Part shown: one piece after another, positions 19,298 to 28,600 of the stretch
Layout: each line of letters starts with the position of its first letter
How positions within the stretch are numbered: position 1 is the stretch's first letter
Source: Microbacterium halimionae
GTDB taxonomy: Bacteria > Actinomycetota > Actinomycetes > Actinomycetales > Microbacteriaceae
Direction of reading: 5' to 3'
Length of the DNA stretch: 64,000 nucleotides
Assembly (NCBI RefSeq): GCF_011761265.1
Contig: NZ_JAAOZB010000001.1
Location: 930,001-994,000, forward strand
Notes under the pieces: generated by a model
What the model saw: the letters and a program-made list of their open reading frames with translations, nothing else
What the model was told of the DNA's origin: nothing
Databases searched by the model: none
Translations under genes and position numbers: made by a program

Positions 19298-20059
19298 TCA
19301 GACGGTGGACCAGCCGCCATCAGACATCAAGATGGCGCCGTTGACGTTGGCCGAGTCATCGCTCAAAAGCCACGTGATCGCCGAGGCAAGTTCGTCAGGC
19401 TCGGCGGGTGCGGGAACCGTTGTGCCCATGATGGGGCCGAGACGCTCGCCCGCCCACGCGGAATGGAAAGGCGCTTCGATGTTGGTCTTGACGGCACCCG
19501 GAGCGACGGCGTTGGTACGCACGCCCTTGGGGCCGTAGAAGAAGGCTGTGCTCTTCGTGAGACCGATGACGGCGTGCTTAGAAGCGGCGTAGGCGGTGCC
19601 GGAGGCACCGGCGCGAATTCCGGCTTCGCTTGCCGTGTTGACAATGGTGCCGTGTCCGCGCTCGATCATGCCGGGGAGTACAGCACGCGTGAGACGCATG
19701 GGCGCCGTCACGTTGACGTTCATGACGCGGTCCCACATCTCATCGGTGATTTCTGCTGTGGGAAGGAACGCATCCATGATGCCGGCATTGTTTGCAAGTG
19801 CATCGACAACTCCATCCGCGGCTTCCAGAATGGCGGCGATCGTTTCGGCGGCGGCGACGTCGCCACTGACGGTACGAAGCCGATCGGATGCCAGTGCGGT
19901 GACGAGAGCCTCGAGGCGTTCCGTAGAAATATCGGTGGCGACGACGATCGCGCCCTCTGCGATGAGGCGTTCGGTGATCGACTTGCCGATGCCTGAACCT
20001 GCGCCCGTGACAACTGCGGTCTTTCCTTCAAAGCGACCAGTAATGGCGGTAGAAGTCAT
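19298..20059 (-). CDS. SDR-family oxidoreductase
   Basis: This 253-aa classical SDR has TGAGSGIG near residue 18, NNAG, a serine in NTASEAG, the catalytic YAASK, and the C-terminal NGAILMSDGGWSTV typical of 3-oxoacyl-ACP-reductase-like SDRs. ATG 20059 is preceded by a GGAGCAATGGAGC-type sequence. It is divergent from a TetR gene with an operator-like palindrome between them, so it is likely controlled by that repressor. The substrate is unknown. Confidence 0.9.
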   Translation of the reverse strand: MTSTAITGRFEGKTAVVTGAGSGIGKSITERLIAEGAIVVATDISTERLEALVTALASDRLRTVSGDVAAAETIAAILEAADGVVDALANNAGIMDAFLPTAEITDEMWDRVMNVNVTAPMRLTRAVLPGMIERGHGTIVNTASEAGIRAGASGTAYAASKHAVIGLTKSTAFFYGPKGVRTNAVAPGAVKTNIEAPFHSAWAGERLGPIMGTTVPAPAEPDELASAITWLLSDDSANVNGAILMSDGGWSTV

Positions 20060-20124
20060 AGCTCCATTGCTCCTTTCGGGAGGAATTTCTCTGAACTCAC
20101 AATTTTAGCACTCAGTGTCATAAA

Positions 20125-20138
20125 AGTATCGGGATACT
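20125..20138. promoter_or_regulatory. operator-like inverted repeat between SDR and tetR
   Basis: AGTATC-GG-GATACT is a perfect inverted repeat seven bases before the tetR GTG start. A shorter palindrome (CACTCAGTG) lies just upstream at about 20110-20118. Together they fit control of the divergent pair by the TetR protein. Confidence 0.6.
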
Positions 20139-20144
20139 AGATGT

Positions 20145-20756
20145 GTGATCAACACCAGCGCGACACCTCAGCGGGGGCGAGGGCGCCCGGCGCAGGCGGA
20201 GCCAGAAGCTATCGCATTGATAGCGCTCCGTCTTTTCGAAGAGCGCGGAGTCGCCGACGTCACGATGGACGAAATCGCGGCCGCTGCGGGGGTCAGTCGC
20301 CGCACACTCTTTCGGCTTTTCCCATCGAAGGCTGCACTCGTGTGGTCGGGTGCGACTGAGGCGGATGCGCGCTTTGAAGTCGCCTACAACAACCTCGATG
20401 CGCGCGAAGGCGGTGTGCTTACGCGCATCAGGGTCGCGTACGCGGCGTCGATAGCGCCGCTCGACGAAACCGCCGACATCACCAGGCTTCGCTTGCGCCT
20501 CATCAGCGACAACCCCGTCGTATACGCGTGGGGTTCCGATCTTCGCGCGATGACGCGGGCTCATCTCGCAGCTCACATCGCTGCGGCTCTTTCGCAACCT
20601 GTAGGGAGTGTTCGAGTGCTGGCGCTCGTTGCCGCGATCGAGGGTGCCACCTACGCTGCGCTCGCGTGGTGGGCGCACAATGGCGAGAACATGAAGCCCG
20701 ACGACGTTATCGACGAGGCGCTCGCGGCACTCAGCTCCACGTTCTTCGAGTCATAG
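20145..20756 (+). CDS. TetR-family regulator
   Basis: This 203-aa protein begins at GTG 20145; its start lies six bases after a palindrome, so its mRNA may be nearly leaderless. The basic N-terminus (RGRGRPAQAEPEA) leads into the HTH VTMDEIAAAAGVSRRTLFRLFPSK (about residues 38-61). The C-terminal region, with LAALVA-like helices and AWWAHNGENMKPDDVIDEAL, is of the type often annotated as mycofactocin-like or MftR-like TetR. No mycofactocin genes are nearby, so the likely target is the divergent SDR gene. Confidence 0.87.
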   Translation: MINTSATPQRGRGRPAQAEPEAIALIALRLFEERGVADVTMDEIAAAAGVSRRTLFRLFPSKAALVWSGATEADARFEVAYNNLDAREGGVLTRIRVAYAASIAPLDETADITRLRLRLISDNPVVYAWGSDLRAMTRAHLAAHIAAALSQPVGSVRVLALVAAIEGATYAALAWWAHNGENMKPDDVIDEALAALSSTFFES

Positions 20757-20817
20757 TGTGCGCAGTGGCCTTGTCAAGGTCGAGCGTTTTCGGGTATATC
20801 TCCGTACGGTAGAGGGC

Positions 20818-21627
20818 ATGAGCACCACCGATACGTCTGCTGGCCACCGCGATATCGTCCGCCAGATCGCCGTGCTTTCGGCGACGACATTCATGCTGAT
20901 CGCCGCAGCGGTCGGCGTGGGAGCCTTTGGCGGCACTGCAGTGCAGGATTTGCAGGGTGGGGCCCTCGACTCAGATGGGTCCTATCTTGCTCCCGCTTCG
21001 TCGGCATTTTCGATCTGGAGCGCGATCTACGTCCTCCTGATCGCTTTCGCTGTCTGGCAGGCGCTTCCGGGTCAGCGCTCACGCCCACGCCAGCGCGCTA
21101 TCGGTTGGTGGATAGCCCTCACGATGGTGCTGAACGGCTTTTGGCTGCTGACGGCTCAGTTCTTGACGCTCATCATGACAGCCGTCGTGATTGTGCTGTT
21201 GCTCGTCGCGCTGGCGATCACGTTCCGTCGTACCGTGAAGATGCCGTCTGAGACGTGGGGCGACCGTCTCTTCATCGACGGGTCGACCGGGCTTCACCTT
21301 GGGTGGGTGTCGCTTGCCACCGTCGCGAACATCACCGCGTGGCTCACGCAAAATCTACCGGCCAGTGCCGAAGAAAACGCGACGTTCTGGGGCATTGCTG
21401 TTCTCGTCGTTGTCGCCATTGTCGGCATCGGGATCGCAGCGGCAAGTCGGTGGCGGATTGCGCCCGCGCTCGCGCTCACATGGGGTCTCTCATGGCTGGG
21501 CGTCGGGCGGCTCACCGGTGAACCCACGAGTTTCGCGATCGGTGTCACAGCGTTTGTCGTGGCCATCATCGTGCTCGTGGTGCCCGTCGTCGGAACGACA
21601 GCGAAGATTCTTCGTCAGACTGCCTAG
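20818..21627 (+). CDS. TspO/tryptophan-rich-sensory-protein-like membrane protein
   Basis: This 269-aa protein has about seven hydrophobic segments. The block GGALDSDGSYLAPASSAFSIWSAIYVLL, followed by a WWIALTMVLNGFWLL helix, resembles actinobacterial proteins annotated as tryptophan-rich sensory proteins. It is longer than the five-helix TspO core. The start is ATG 20818 with AGAGGG upstream. The role is unknown; TspO relatives bind tetrapyrroles or isoprenoids. Its last four bases (CTAG, 21624-21627) are shared with the stop of the convergent amidotransferase gene. Confidence 0.7.
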   Translation: MSTTDTSAGHRDIVRQIAVLSATTFMLIAAAVGVGAFGGTAVQDLQGGALDSDGSYLAPASSAFSIWSAIYVLLIAFAVWQALPGQRSRPRQRAIGWWIALTMVLNGFWLLTAQFLTLIMTAVVIVLLLVALAITFRRTVKMPSETWGDRLFIDGSTGLHLGWVSLATVANITAWLTQNLPASAEENATFWGIAVLVVVAIVGIGIAAASRWRIAPALALTWGLSWLGVGRLTGEPTSFAIGVTAFVVAIIVLVVPVVGTTAKILRQTA

Positions 21628-22367
21628 CGATCGTTCTTCGCGCACATCAGCGCGAATGCACGTAGCAGTCGCGGCGGTTCGGTAACGGATGCCGCGAGCA
21701 CACGTGCTGCGACTGCGTCGTAGTCGCGGGAGTCGAAATAGCCGCCATCACGGTAGATCGTCATGCGCTCGGTGAATGCGTGCGGTGTCGGTTCGGGGTG
21801 AAACTGCGTCGCGTACAGTCGGTCGCCGAGCCGGAAAGCCTGCACGGGACAGTCATCGTTGGTCGCGAGCTGGATCGTGCCTTCTGGGAGTTCGGCTGCT
21901 CCCTCTTTGTGCGCTGTGAACGCAGTGAAGGTCGGACTCATCACCCCGGTGAGTTGATCGGCACCTCCGTCTGCGGTGAGTGTGACCGTCGTTGGCCCGG
22001 TGTCTTCAGGGTAGGCGCGAGAGACGGCGGTGCCGAGCATCCTAGCCACGATCCCGATGCCGAAGCAGGTGAACATCGCGCTTGTCCTCTGGGCCGCAGC
22101 CTCTGCGGCAATCTCTTCCAATCCTGCTTCGACCTGCAGCTGTGCGGCGGGCTTCGACGATTCGGGGTCGGCAACGTTGAACGGGCTCCCGCCCACGATG
22201 AAGCCGCTGTAGTTCTCGAAGACTCCCGACGGAAGCGGTGCTTCGACGAGATCGTGACGGGCAAGTTGGGAGCGCTCAAGGCCCATCGCGAGACGAAATG
22301 ATTCGTATTCACCGTCTGCGGCGTCACGTTGCGGGCGCACACAGACGTAGAGGAGTGCGCGAGTCAT
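21624..22367 (-). CDS. class I glutamine amidotransferase-like protein
   Basis: This 247-aa protein is a stand-alone GATase domain. The nucleophile cysteine is in the motif MFTCFGIGI (about residues 100-108), and the His-Glu pair is in YATQFHPEPT near residue 188. VGGSPFNV begins the oxyanion region. ATG 22367 gives MTRALLYVCVRPQRD; the frame is open upstream without support. Such GuaA-like proteins hydrolyse glutamine or gamma-glutamyl compounds. It ends on the same CTAG as the convergent gene. Confidence 0.87.
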   Translation of the reverse strand: MTRALLYVCVRPQRDAADGEYESFRLAMGLERSQLARHDLVEAPLPSGVFENYSGFIVGGSPFNVADPESSKPAAQLQVEAGLEEIAAEAAAQRTSAMFTCFGIGIVARMLGTAVSRAYPEDTGPTTVTLTADGGADQLTGVMSPTFTAFTAHKEGAAELPEGTIQLATNDDCPVQAFRLGDRLYATQFHPEPTPHAFTERMTIYRDGGYFDSRDYDAVAARVLAASVTEPPRLLRAFALMCAKNDR

Positions 22368-22387
22368 GCCGAAAAGCCTAGCCGGGG

Positions 22388-23125
22388 TTATGCGCGCGAC
22401 GAGTTCGCGGTGCGGCCGCGCACGATGCCAACGAACGCTTCGATAGCGGGAGTGGTGGCGTCGGCGTTCCACGCGAGGGCGACAGTCGACGTTCCGGCGC
22501 CAAGAAGCGGGCGGGATGCGAGGTCCTTGCGGTGATAGAGCCGCGCGATCGACATCGGCACCACGAGAAAACCCACGCCTGCCGCAACCGTTGCCACCGC
22601 ATCCTCAGTTGTTGTCGGTGGTGCAAAGCGAGGAGCGTGTGCACCCGGGATCTGAAGCACGAGGGTGTCATCTTCTGGCACGACGTGCACTTCACCGGAA
22701 AGATCTGAGATCTCAAGCTCATCAGCGGCGGTGAGCGATGAGTCGACCGATGTTACGACGACCGCTACCTCCTCGTAGAGAGAAACGAGGTGCAAGCCGT
22801 CGGCCGAAAGTGGAAGACGCACGAGCGCCGCATCGACTCGATTCTCGTCGAGCGCAGCACGTTGGTCGGACACAGCAATAGGTACGAGCTCAAGCGGAGC
22901 GCGAGGCATCCGCTCTTTCCACGCATCGATCCACTTGCCGGGCGTAGTTCCAGGCACCACGCCGAGCCGAAAACGACCCACCACCTCGGGGGAAGCATCA
23001 GGCTCCGGCGCTGGCTTTGGGGCCCGCTTTACTTGGCTTCGGGCCGGTACCGGGGTGCGCCCGACGCGGGGCTTGCGAGGGAGCTTTCCCCGCCCGCCGC
23101 CTGCGTGTTTACGTCCGTTGGCCAC
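22388..23125 (-). CDS. LysR-type effector domain protein without a DNA-binding domain
   Basis: This 245-aa protein starts at GTG 23125 with a long basic, glycine/proline-rich tail (VANGRKHAGGGRGKLPRKPR...). From about residue 52 it follows the LysR substrate-binding fold (GRFRLGVVPGTTPGKWIDAW, VDAALVRLPLSADGL, TVAAGVGFLVVPMSIARL). No HTH precedes it. Similar short proteins are known in actinobacteria, but I know of no experimentally defined role. A basic tail could bind nucleic acid. It is divergent from the DUF1304 gene, 33 bp away. Confidence 0.8.
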   Translation of the reverse strand: MANGRKHAGGGRGKLPRKPRVGRTPVPARSQVKRAPKPAPEPDASPEVVGRFRLGVVPGTTPGKWIDAWKERMPRAPLELVPIAVSDQRAALDENRVDAALVRLPLSADGLHLVSLYEEVAVVVTSVDSSLTAADELEISDLSGEVHVVPEDDTLVLQIPGAHAPRFAPPTTTEDAVATVAAGVGFLVVPMSIARLYHRKDLASRPLLGAGTSTVALAWNADATTPAIEAFVGIVRGRTANSSRA

Positions 23126-23158
23126 TGGTTCAGCGTACCTGCGCGCTATCGTCAAATC

Positions 23159-23557
23159 ATGCTCGCCATCATCGCAACAGTCTTCGCCGCGCTCGCGGCA
23201 CTTCTTCACGGCTATATCTTCGTGATGGAAAGCGTGCAGTGGACTCAGCCGAAGGTGTACCGGCGCTTCGGGCTTGCCGATGCGGAGACGGCGGAGATCA
23301 CGAAAGGCATGGCCTACAATCAGGGCTTCTACAACCTCTTCTTGGCGATCGGCGCGGCCCTAGGGCTCGTGCTGTTCTGGATCGGAGACAATGCCACTGC
23401 CGCCGATGTTGCCGGCCGCACCCTCGTACTCTTCTCGCTCGGATCCATGGGAGCGGCATCCCTCGTGTTGCTATCGACGGGGATCCGCAACCTTCGACCC
23501 GCGCTCACGCAGGGAACACTACCGATAATCGGCTTCGTGCTCTTTCTCTTCGCGTAG
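23159..23557 (+). CDS. DUF1304 family membrane protein
   Basis: This 132-aa protein has four predicted membrane helices: MLAIIATVFAALAALLHGYI, then GFYNLFLAIGAALGLVLFWI, TLVLFSLGSMGAASLVLL and LPIIGFVLFLF. The family marker MESVQWTQPKVYRRFGL follows helix 1. The start is ATG 23159. The function is unknown. It is transcribed divergently from the LysR-effector-like gene. Confidence 0.88.
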   Translation: MLAIIATVFAALAALLHGYIFVMESVQWTQPKVYRRFGLADAETAEITKGMAYNQGFYNLFLAIGAALGLVLFWIGDNATAADVAGRTLVLFSLGSMGAASLVLLSTGIRNLRPALTQGTLPIIGFVLFLFA

Positions 23558-23574
23558 AGCGCTAGTAATAATAA

Positions 23575-23982
23575 CTACGCTGCGAGGCGTAGCCCTCGTC
23601 GGTCGGTTGCGACGTGCTCGCCGTCTTGGATCGTCTCGTCGTCGCCGATGAGCGAACCAATCGCTACCTGCGCGCGTTCGCCGATATAGGTGCGCACCCC
23701 GATTTTCGCTCCAGCGCCGATGGCAGCCTGCGACGCAATATGCGCGTGGGGTGCGATCAGCACGTCGGGACCGATCGTGGCGTCGTGTTCGACCCACACT
23801 CCGTGTCCGATTCGTGCTCCGGCACCCACATGGGCCCCCGGCTCGATGTAGGCACCCGCTTCAATCATCGCGCTCGCGTGCACTTTGGCGCCATGCGCAA
23901 TCAGGCCGCGACCGTTCGAGTGCTTGCGGTAACGCAGCGTCTCGCCACGTTCGTTCTCAATGTCGACGTAGTTCTTACCCAC
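23575..23982 (-). CDS. left-handed beta-helix (hexapeptide repeat) protein
   Basis: This 135-aa protein is built mostly of hexapeptide repeats between residues 28 and 115 (AHGAKVHASAMIEAGAYIEP, GAHVGAGARIGHGVWVEHDA, IGPDVLIAPHAHIASQ, AAIGAGAKIGVRTYIG). This is the fold of trimeric LpxA-like or gamma-carbonic-anhydrase-like enzymes. It is short for an acyltransferase and has no appended helical domain, so the activity is uncertain. It stands alone and converges with DUF1304, 17 bp away. Confidence 0.82.
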   Translation of the reverse strand: MGKNYVDIENERGETLRYRKHSNGRGLIAHGAKVHASAMIEAGAYIEPGAHVGAGARIGHGVWVEHDATIGPDVLIAPHAHIASQAAIGAGAKIGVRTYIGERAQVAIGSLIGDDETIQDGEHVATDRRGLRLAA

Positions 23983-24204
23983 GTTGCCCTCCTCCGGCTC
24001 TCATTCCTTGCCGAGTTATCACATGCAGAAACCGGGAGTCTGTCGGATTCATTCCCGATCGTTGCTGGTTGTTCGTTGTGAACGCCGAATCGGATTGCGA
24101 CAGACCGCCGTCGACTCGCCAGGGTGTCATATGGAGTGATCGCTTAGCTGGCAGTACGGCGAACGCGTGAAGCGAGAGCGGCCACCAGTGGCACGATAGA
24201 CCCC

Positions 24205-24861
24205 GTGACTAACGCCGAACACACCGCTGATCCAGCGACCTCGCCCACGCTCGTATTCGACGAGCGCACTATGGCTCACAGTTGGTTCGAAGATGCGCTC
24301 GGGATTCTCACGGGCACGTTCGCGGCGGCATTCGGCATCTACCTGCTGCAGTCGAGCGGCTCTGTCACGGGTGGTACCGCTGGACTTGCGCTGCTCGTTG
24401 ATTTCGCGACGTCGTGGCCGTTCTGGCTCATCTTCGGCGTGGTCAATCTCCCCTTCGCGGCCCTGGCCCTGTGGAAGAAAGGTGTCAGCTTCACCGTCCG
24501 CACGGTGATCTCAATCGCGCTGGTATCTCTTTTTTCGGCCGTCAACCCTGTGCTCGTGCCACTCGGCGACATCAACCCGATCTTCTGCACCTTCGCGGGC
24601 AATCTCTTTGCCGGCGTCGGCCTTTTAATTTTGTTCCGTCACCGGGCAAGCCTCGGCGGCATCAACATCATTGCGCTGTTGGTGCAAGAAAAAACCGGAT
24701 TCCGCGCAGGCTGGACTCAGTTGGCGTTTGATGTCGTGATCATCGCTGCTGCGCTCATTGTTGTGCCATGGCCGAATGTGCTGCTGAGCGCCGCGGGTGC
24801 TGTGCTGCTGAACGTTGTGCTCGCTCTCAACCACCGGCCCGGTCGCTACATCGGCCATTGA
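24205..24861 (+). CDS. YitT-family membrane protein
   Basis: This 218-aa protein starts at GTG 24205. It has a charged N-terminal tail of about 26 residues (ending TMAHSWFEDALGI) and five or six membrane helices (TFAAAFGIYLLQSSG, GTAGLALLVDFATSWPFWLI, SIALVSLFSAVNPVLV, CTFAGNLFAGVGLLILF, LAFDVVIIAAALIVVP). The segment SLGGINIIALLVQEKTGFRAGW is characteristic of YitT_membrane proteins. The C-terminal DUF2179 domain of the Bacillus proteins is missing. The substrate is unknown. Confidence 0.85.
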   Translation: MTNAEHTADPATSPTLVFDERTMAHSWFEDALGILTGTFAAAFGIYLLQSSGSVTGGTAGLALLVDFATSWPFWLIFGVVNLPFAALALWKKGVSFTVRTVISIALVSLFSAVNPVLVPLGDINPIFCTFAGNLFAGVGLLILFRHRASLGGINIIALLVQEKTGFRAGWTQLAFDVVIIAAALIVVPWPNVLLSAAGAVLLNVVLALNHRPGRYIGH

Positions 24862-24872
24862 GCCGACGGCAG

Positions 24873-25646
24873 CTATGTCTGGCAGCGTGGGCACCAAAAC
24901 ACGTTGCGTGTCGATGTGGCGTTCGCCCCGAGCTCAGCGCTGAGAATACGAGTGCCGCAGCGACGGCACGATCGATTTTCTCGCCCGTACACCCACGTGC
25001 TGCGGCCGCGACGGCTGTCTCCGGTGAACGTGCGAGCGGAACGATCACGGTTCGCCCGGATCATTCGAACCCCCACGTCGAGGATGGCCGCGGCATCCGT
25101 GTCGGGCGCGGGGGTCGCAGGCAGGATACCGCGGACGAACAGAATCTCGTTCGCGTATTCGTTTCCGAATCCGGCGACATTGCGCTGGTCGAGGAGCGCG
25201 ACATGAATCGGACGTGAGTCGGCGCTCAGCCGCCGGGTAGCCTCCGCCAGGTTCCAGTCTTCGCGCAGGGGATCAGGACCGAGGTAGTCAACCAGTTCGC
25301 CCTCGTCGCGCGTGGCAACCACATCGATCATGGCGAGGTCGAAACCGACAGCCAGAGCTTGTGAGGTACCCACGATTGCGCGCGCTTTGAATGCCGGCGC
25401 GCGCCACTTCTCACCCGGCCGGTACACGTGCCACTCACCCTCCATCTTGAGATGAGAGTGGAGCGTGTACTCGCCGATCCGCATCAAGAGGTGTTTCCCG
25501 CGGGGGACGACACCGTGCACAACCTGGCCGGTGAGGTCAAACGTTGCGAGCTGCGGTACGCGGAGGTCAAAGCGCGTCACTTCTTGGCCGTGGAGCGCCG
25601 TCTGGAGGCGCGCCGCAGCCCGAAATACTGTGTCGCCCTCAGGCAT
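24873..25646 (-). CDS. nei: Fpg/Nei-family DNA glycosylase
   Basis: This 257-aa base-excision repair enzyme starts MPEGDTVFRAAARLQ, the endonuclease VIII type with catalytic Pro2-Glu3. The central segments HLKMEGEWHVYR and LLDQRNVAGFGNEYANEILF (helix-two-turn-helix) contact DNA. The C-terminal zinc finger has the four cysteines CRRC...CPRC. It removes oxidised pyrimidines and cuts the abasic site. It lies 24 bp downstream of lhr on the same strand; the same pairing is known in mycobacteria. Confidence 0.93.
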   Translation of the reverse strand: MPEGDTVFRAAARLQTALHGQEVTRFDLRVPQLATFDLTGQVVHGVVPRGKHLLMRIGEYTLHSHLKMEGEWHVYRPGEKWRAPAFKARAIVGTSQALAVGFDLAMIDVVATRDEGELVDYLGPDPLREDWNLAEATRRLSADSRPIHVALLDQRNVAGFGNEYANEILFVRGILPATPAPDTDAAAILDVGVRMIRANRDRSARTFTGDSRRGRSTWVYGRENRSCRRCGTRILSAELGANATSTRNVFWCPRCQT

Positions 25647-25670
25647 AGTCGCCTTCAGGCATGGTTACCT

Positions 25671-28600
25671 TCAGGCACGCGAGCGCCCGGCTGTTGCGCG
25701 TGCGGTGTCGCCCGCGGTGAGGCGGCGCAGTGTGAGTCCGCGCGGGGTTTCGACGAACCCCGCATCGCGAAGCGCCGCCCCCACCGGCGTGCCCAAAACG
25801 AACACACCGTTGACCTGCTCGACAGTGATGGTTTCGAGGTGGTGAGCGCGCGAAGTCTCAACCAACTGACGGGATGCCGCGGCCAGCTGCTGCGGGTCAT
25901 CGCTAAACGCGAGTGCTGTCTTGCCGCCGCGCTCGAAGTACAGCGTGAGGGCGCCGTCGACGATGCTGACCACCCCGCCGGCCTTTCGCCCGGGCCGATG
26001 TGAGACCCCTTCGATGCCTGGCCACTGCAGGGCTGCGCCGTAGGGGTTCGCGGGGTCGGTTGCCGCAAGTGTCACAGCGCGGTACGGAGGGGGATCGCTG
26101 AGGCCCGCGAATTCGCGAATCCGATCGACGGTGGCAGACGCGGCAAACTGCGCGGCGCCAAGTTTTTCGATCACATAGCCGCGGCGGCAGTGCCCCGCTT
26201 CTTCGAAGCCAGACAGCACGCGGTACGCCTGAGCGAATCCACCGGGGAGCCCCTCGGATTGCACCGAACCGCGTGTGACGACGCCGTAGCGATCGAGGAG
26301 GAGACCTGCGGCAGTCGTTGCCCGAACCGTCGGATCGGCTTCGGGCGTCGGCAGCAGTGACCACCTGCCACCAATTGAGGGAGGGCGCGGCGGAGGCGTC
26401 GGGTTGCGTGCGAACTCAGGCCGAGCGGCACGATAAAGGCGCGAGCGTGGGGTGCGGCGGGCTGTACGGTGCGCCTGCGAGCCGCCGCCGAGGAGGGTGC
26501 GCACCGGAGCGAAGGTGTCGTTCGTGATGCGTCCGGCCCAGGTGAGAGCCCAGAGTGCCTCAACAACGGCTTGCTCGTTGTCGGCATACGTCATTTCGCG
26601 CAGCTGTGCGGCGAAATATGCGCCGCCGTTCCCGAGCGCCTGGAGCACGCGAGACTCGAGACTTTCGGGTGCGAACTCCGTGTCGCTCACAGTCAGCGTC
26701 AGCGGAGCCAGATCCGCGGGATGCAGGGCCACCCAGCCGTCTCGCCCAGGAAGCGAACCGTGCCCTGACCACACAACCTCACCGCTCGCCGTGAGCTCAT
26801 CGAGCAGTGCTGGGCGGTAGTCGACCACACGTGAGGGCAACACCAGGGATTCCCACGCGCTCGCGGGCAGTGGCACGCCGGCAAGTTGCTCGATGATCGC
26901 AGCGACGCCGTCCAGACCCTCAAGGGGGCGAGTGACGTGTTGCCACACCGGGAGAAAACGGGCGAAGGCATCCGGGGAAACCGGCTCGACACTGCCGCGG
27001 ATGGCAGCGAGCGAGCGCATGCGCAAGCGTCGCAGTACTTCGGTGTCGCACCACTCGGTGTCGTCGGCTGCTTCGCTTGCTGAGTCGGAAGTGCCGCGGC
27101 CTTCGGGAAGGAAGAAGCCGCTCGTGAGTCGGCCCTGTGACTCCAGCCGCTGCAGCGTGAGGCGGGCAACGGCTGCGCCAAGCCCAAACCGCGTCGCTAC
27201 GTCGGTGCCGCGAAAGGGCCCGTGCGTGCGGGCGTGCCGAGCGACGAGGTCACCCAGCGGATCGGCGAGCGGTTCAAGAAACGCGTTCGGCAGCCCAACG
27301 GGCAACGCCGTGCCGAGTGCGTCGCGGAGACGCCCGGCATCTTCGATGGCCGCAACCCTCGATTCGCCAGCGATATTCACCGCGATCGCGCGTCGCGCGG
27401 TGACGAGGGCATCGAGGTGGGCCTGCGCGAGAGCGACATGCGCCGGGCTCGGGGCCCCGGCATCCGTCGGCTTTCCTGTGCCCACGGGAGGAGATATGCC
27501 CGCGGGAGGGGCGATGTCGGGCGACGTCTCCTCCGCCGGGTTGATCTCCTCCGCTCGGTCGACGTTGTCGACTCGGGACGCCGCGGACTCGGCGCCTTCC
27601 TCAGGTTCGAGACGCGCGGCAACCTCTGTCGCAGTCAGAGGGCCGAGCAGTCGCAGTAGGTCGGCGACACCCTCGAGGCCTCGGGCATGTCGCGACGGGT
27701 CGAGTCGCTGTGCTTCACGCTCAAACTGTGCGATCACATCGGGATCGAGCAGCTCGCGCATCTCGACCTTGCCGAGAAGTTCGCTCAGTAGCGCCGGGTC
27801 CACCGAGAGCGCTGCGGCCCGACGCTCCGCCAAGGGCGAGTCGCCCTCGTACATGAACGCACCGACATATCCGAACAGCAGGTCGCGCGCGAAGGGTGAT
27901 GGCTGCGACGTTGTGGTCTCGACGAGTCGAATACGGCGATCGCCGATTCCGCGCGCGATTCGTAGCAGCGCAGGCAGATCGTAGACGTCTTGCAGCACCT
28001 CGCGAAGGGTCTCGAGGATGACGGGAAACGTCGGATACCCGCGTGCAACCTGCAGTAGCTGTGCCGAACGCTGGCGCTGCTGCCAAAGCGGGCTGCGCTT
28101 TGTGGGGTTCATGCGTGGCATGAGGAGCGCGCGAGCGGCGCACTCGCGGAAGCGAGACGCGAAAAGAGCCGAGCCACCGACCTCGTCGGTGACGATCTGT
28201 TCAAGCTCGTCGGGATCGAACACGAAGAGTTCTGCGCCGGGCGGTTCGGCTTCGGCATCCGGAATGCGCGCGATAATGCCGTCGTCGCTGGCCACGGCCG
28301 AACCTTCGACGCCGAGGCGCTCACGAAGCCGTGCGTTGACGGCCAGGGCCCACGGCGAATGCACTTGCATGCCGAAAGGGGAATGCAGGATGACGCGCCA
28401 GTCGCCTACCTCGTCGCGACTGCGTTCAACGGTGAGGCTTTTGTCGGTCGGCAGGCTTCCGGTGGCCTCTTTTTGCTCGGCGAGGTAGGACAGCAGGTTG
28501 TCGATGGCGTTGTCGTCGAGGCCGGATTCGCGCAGCCGCGCTTCGGCCTTTGGCCTGGACGCTGACCCGAGTTCGCGTGAGAGTCTTCCGAGTGCTTCGC

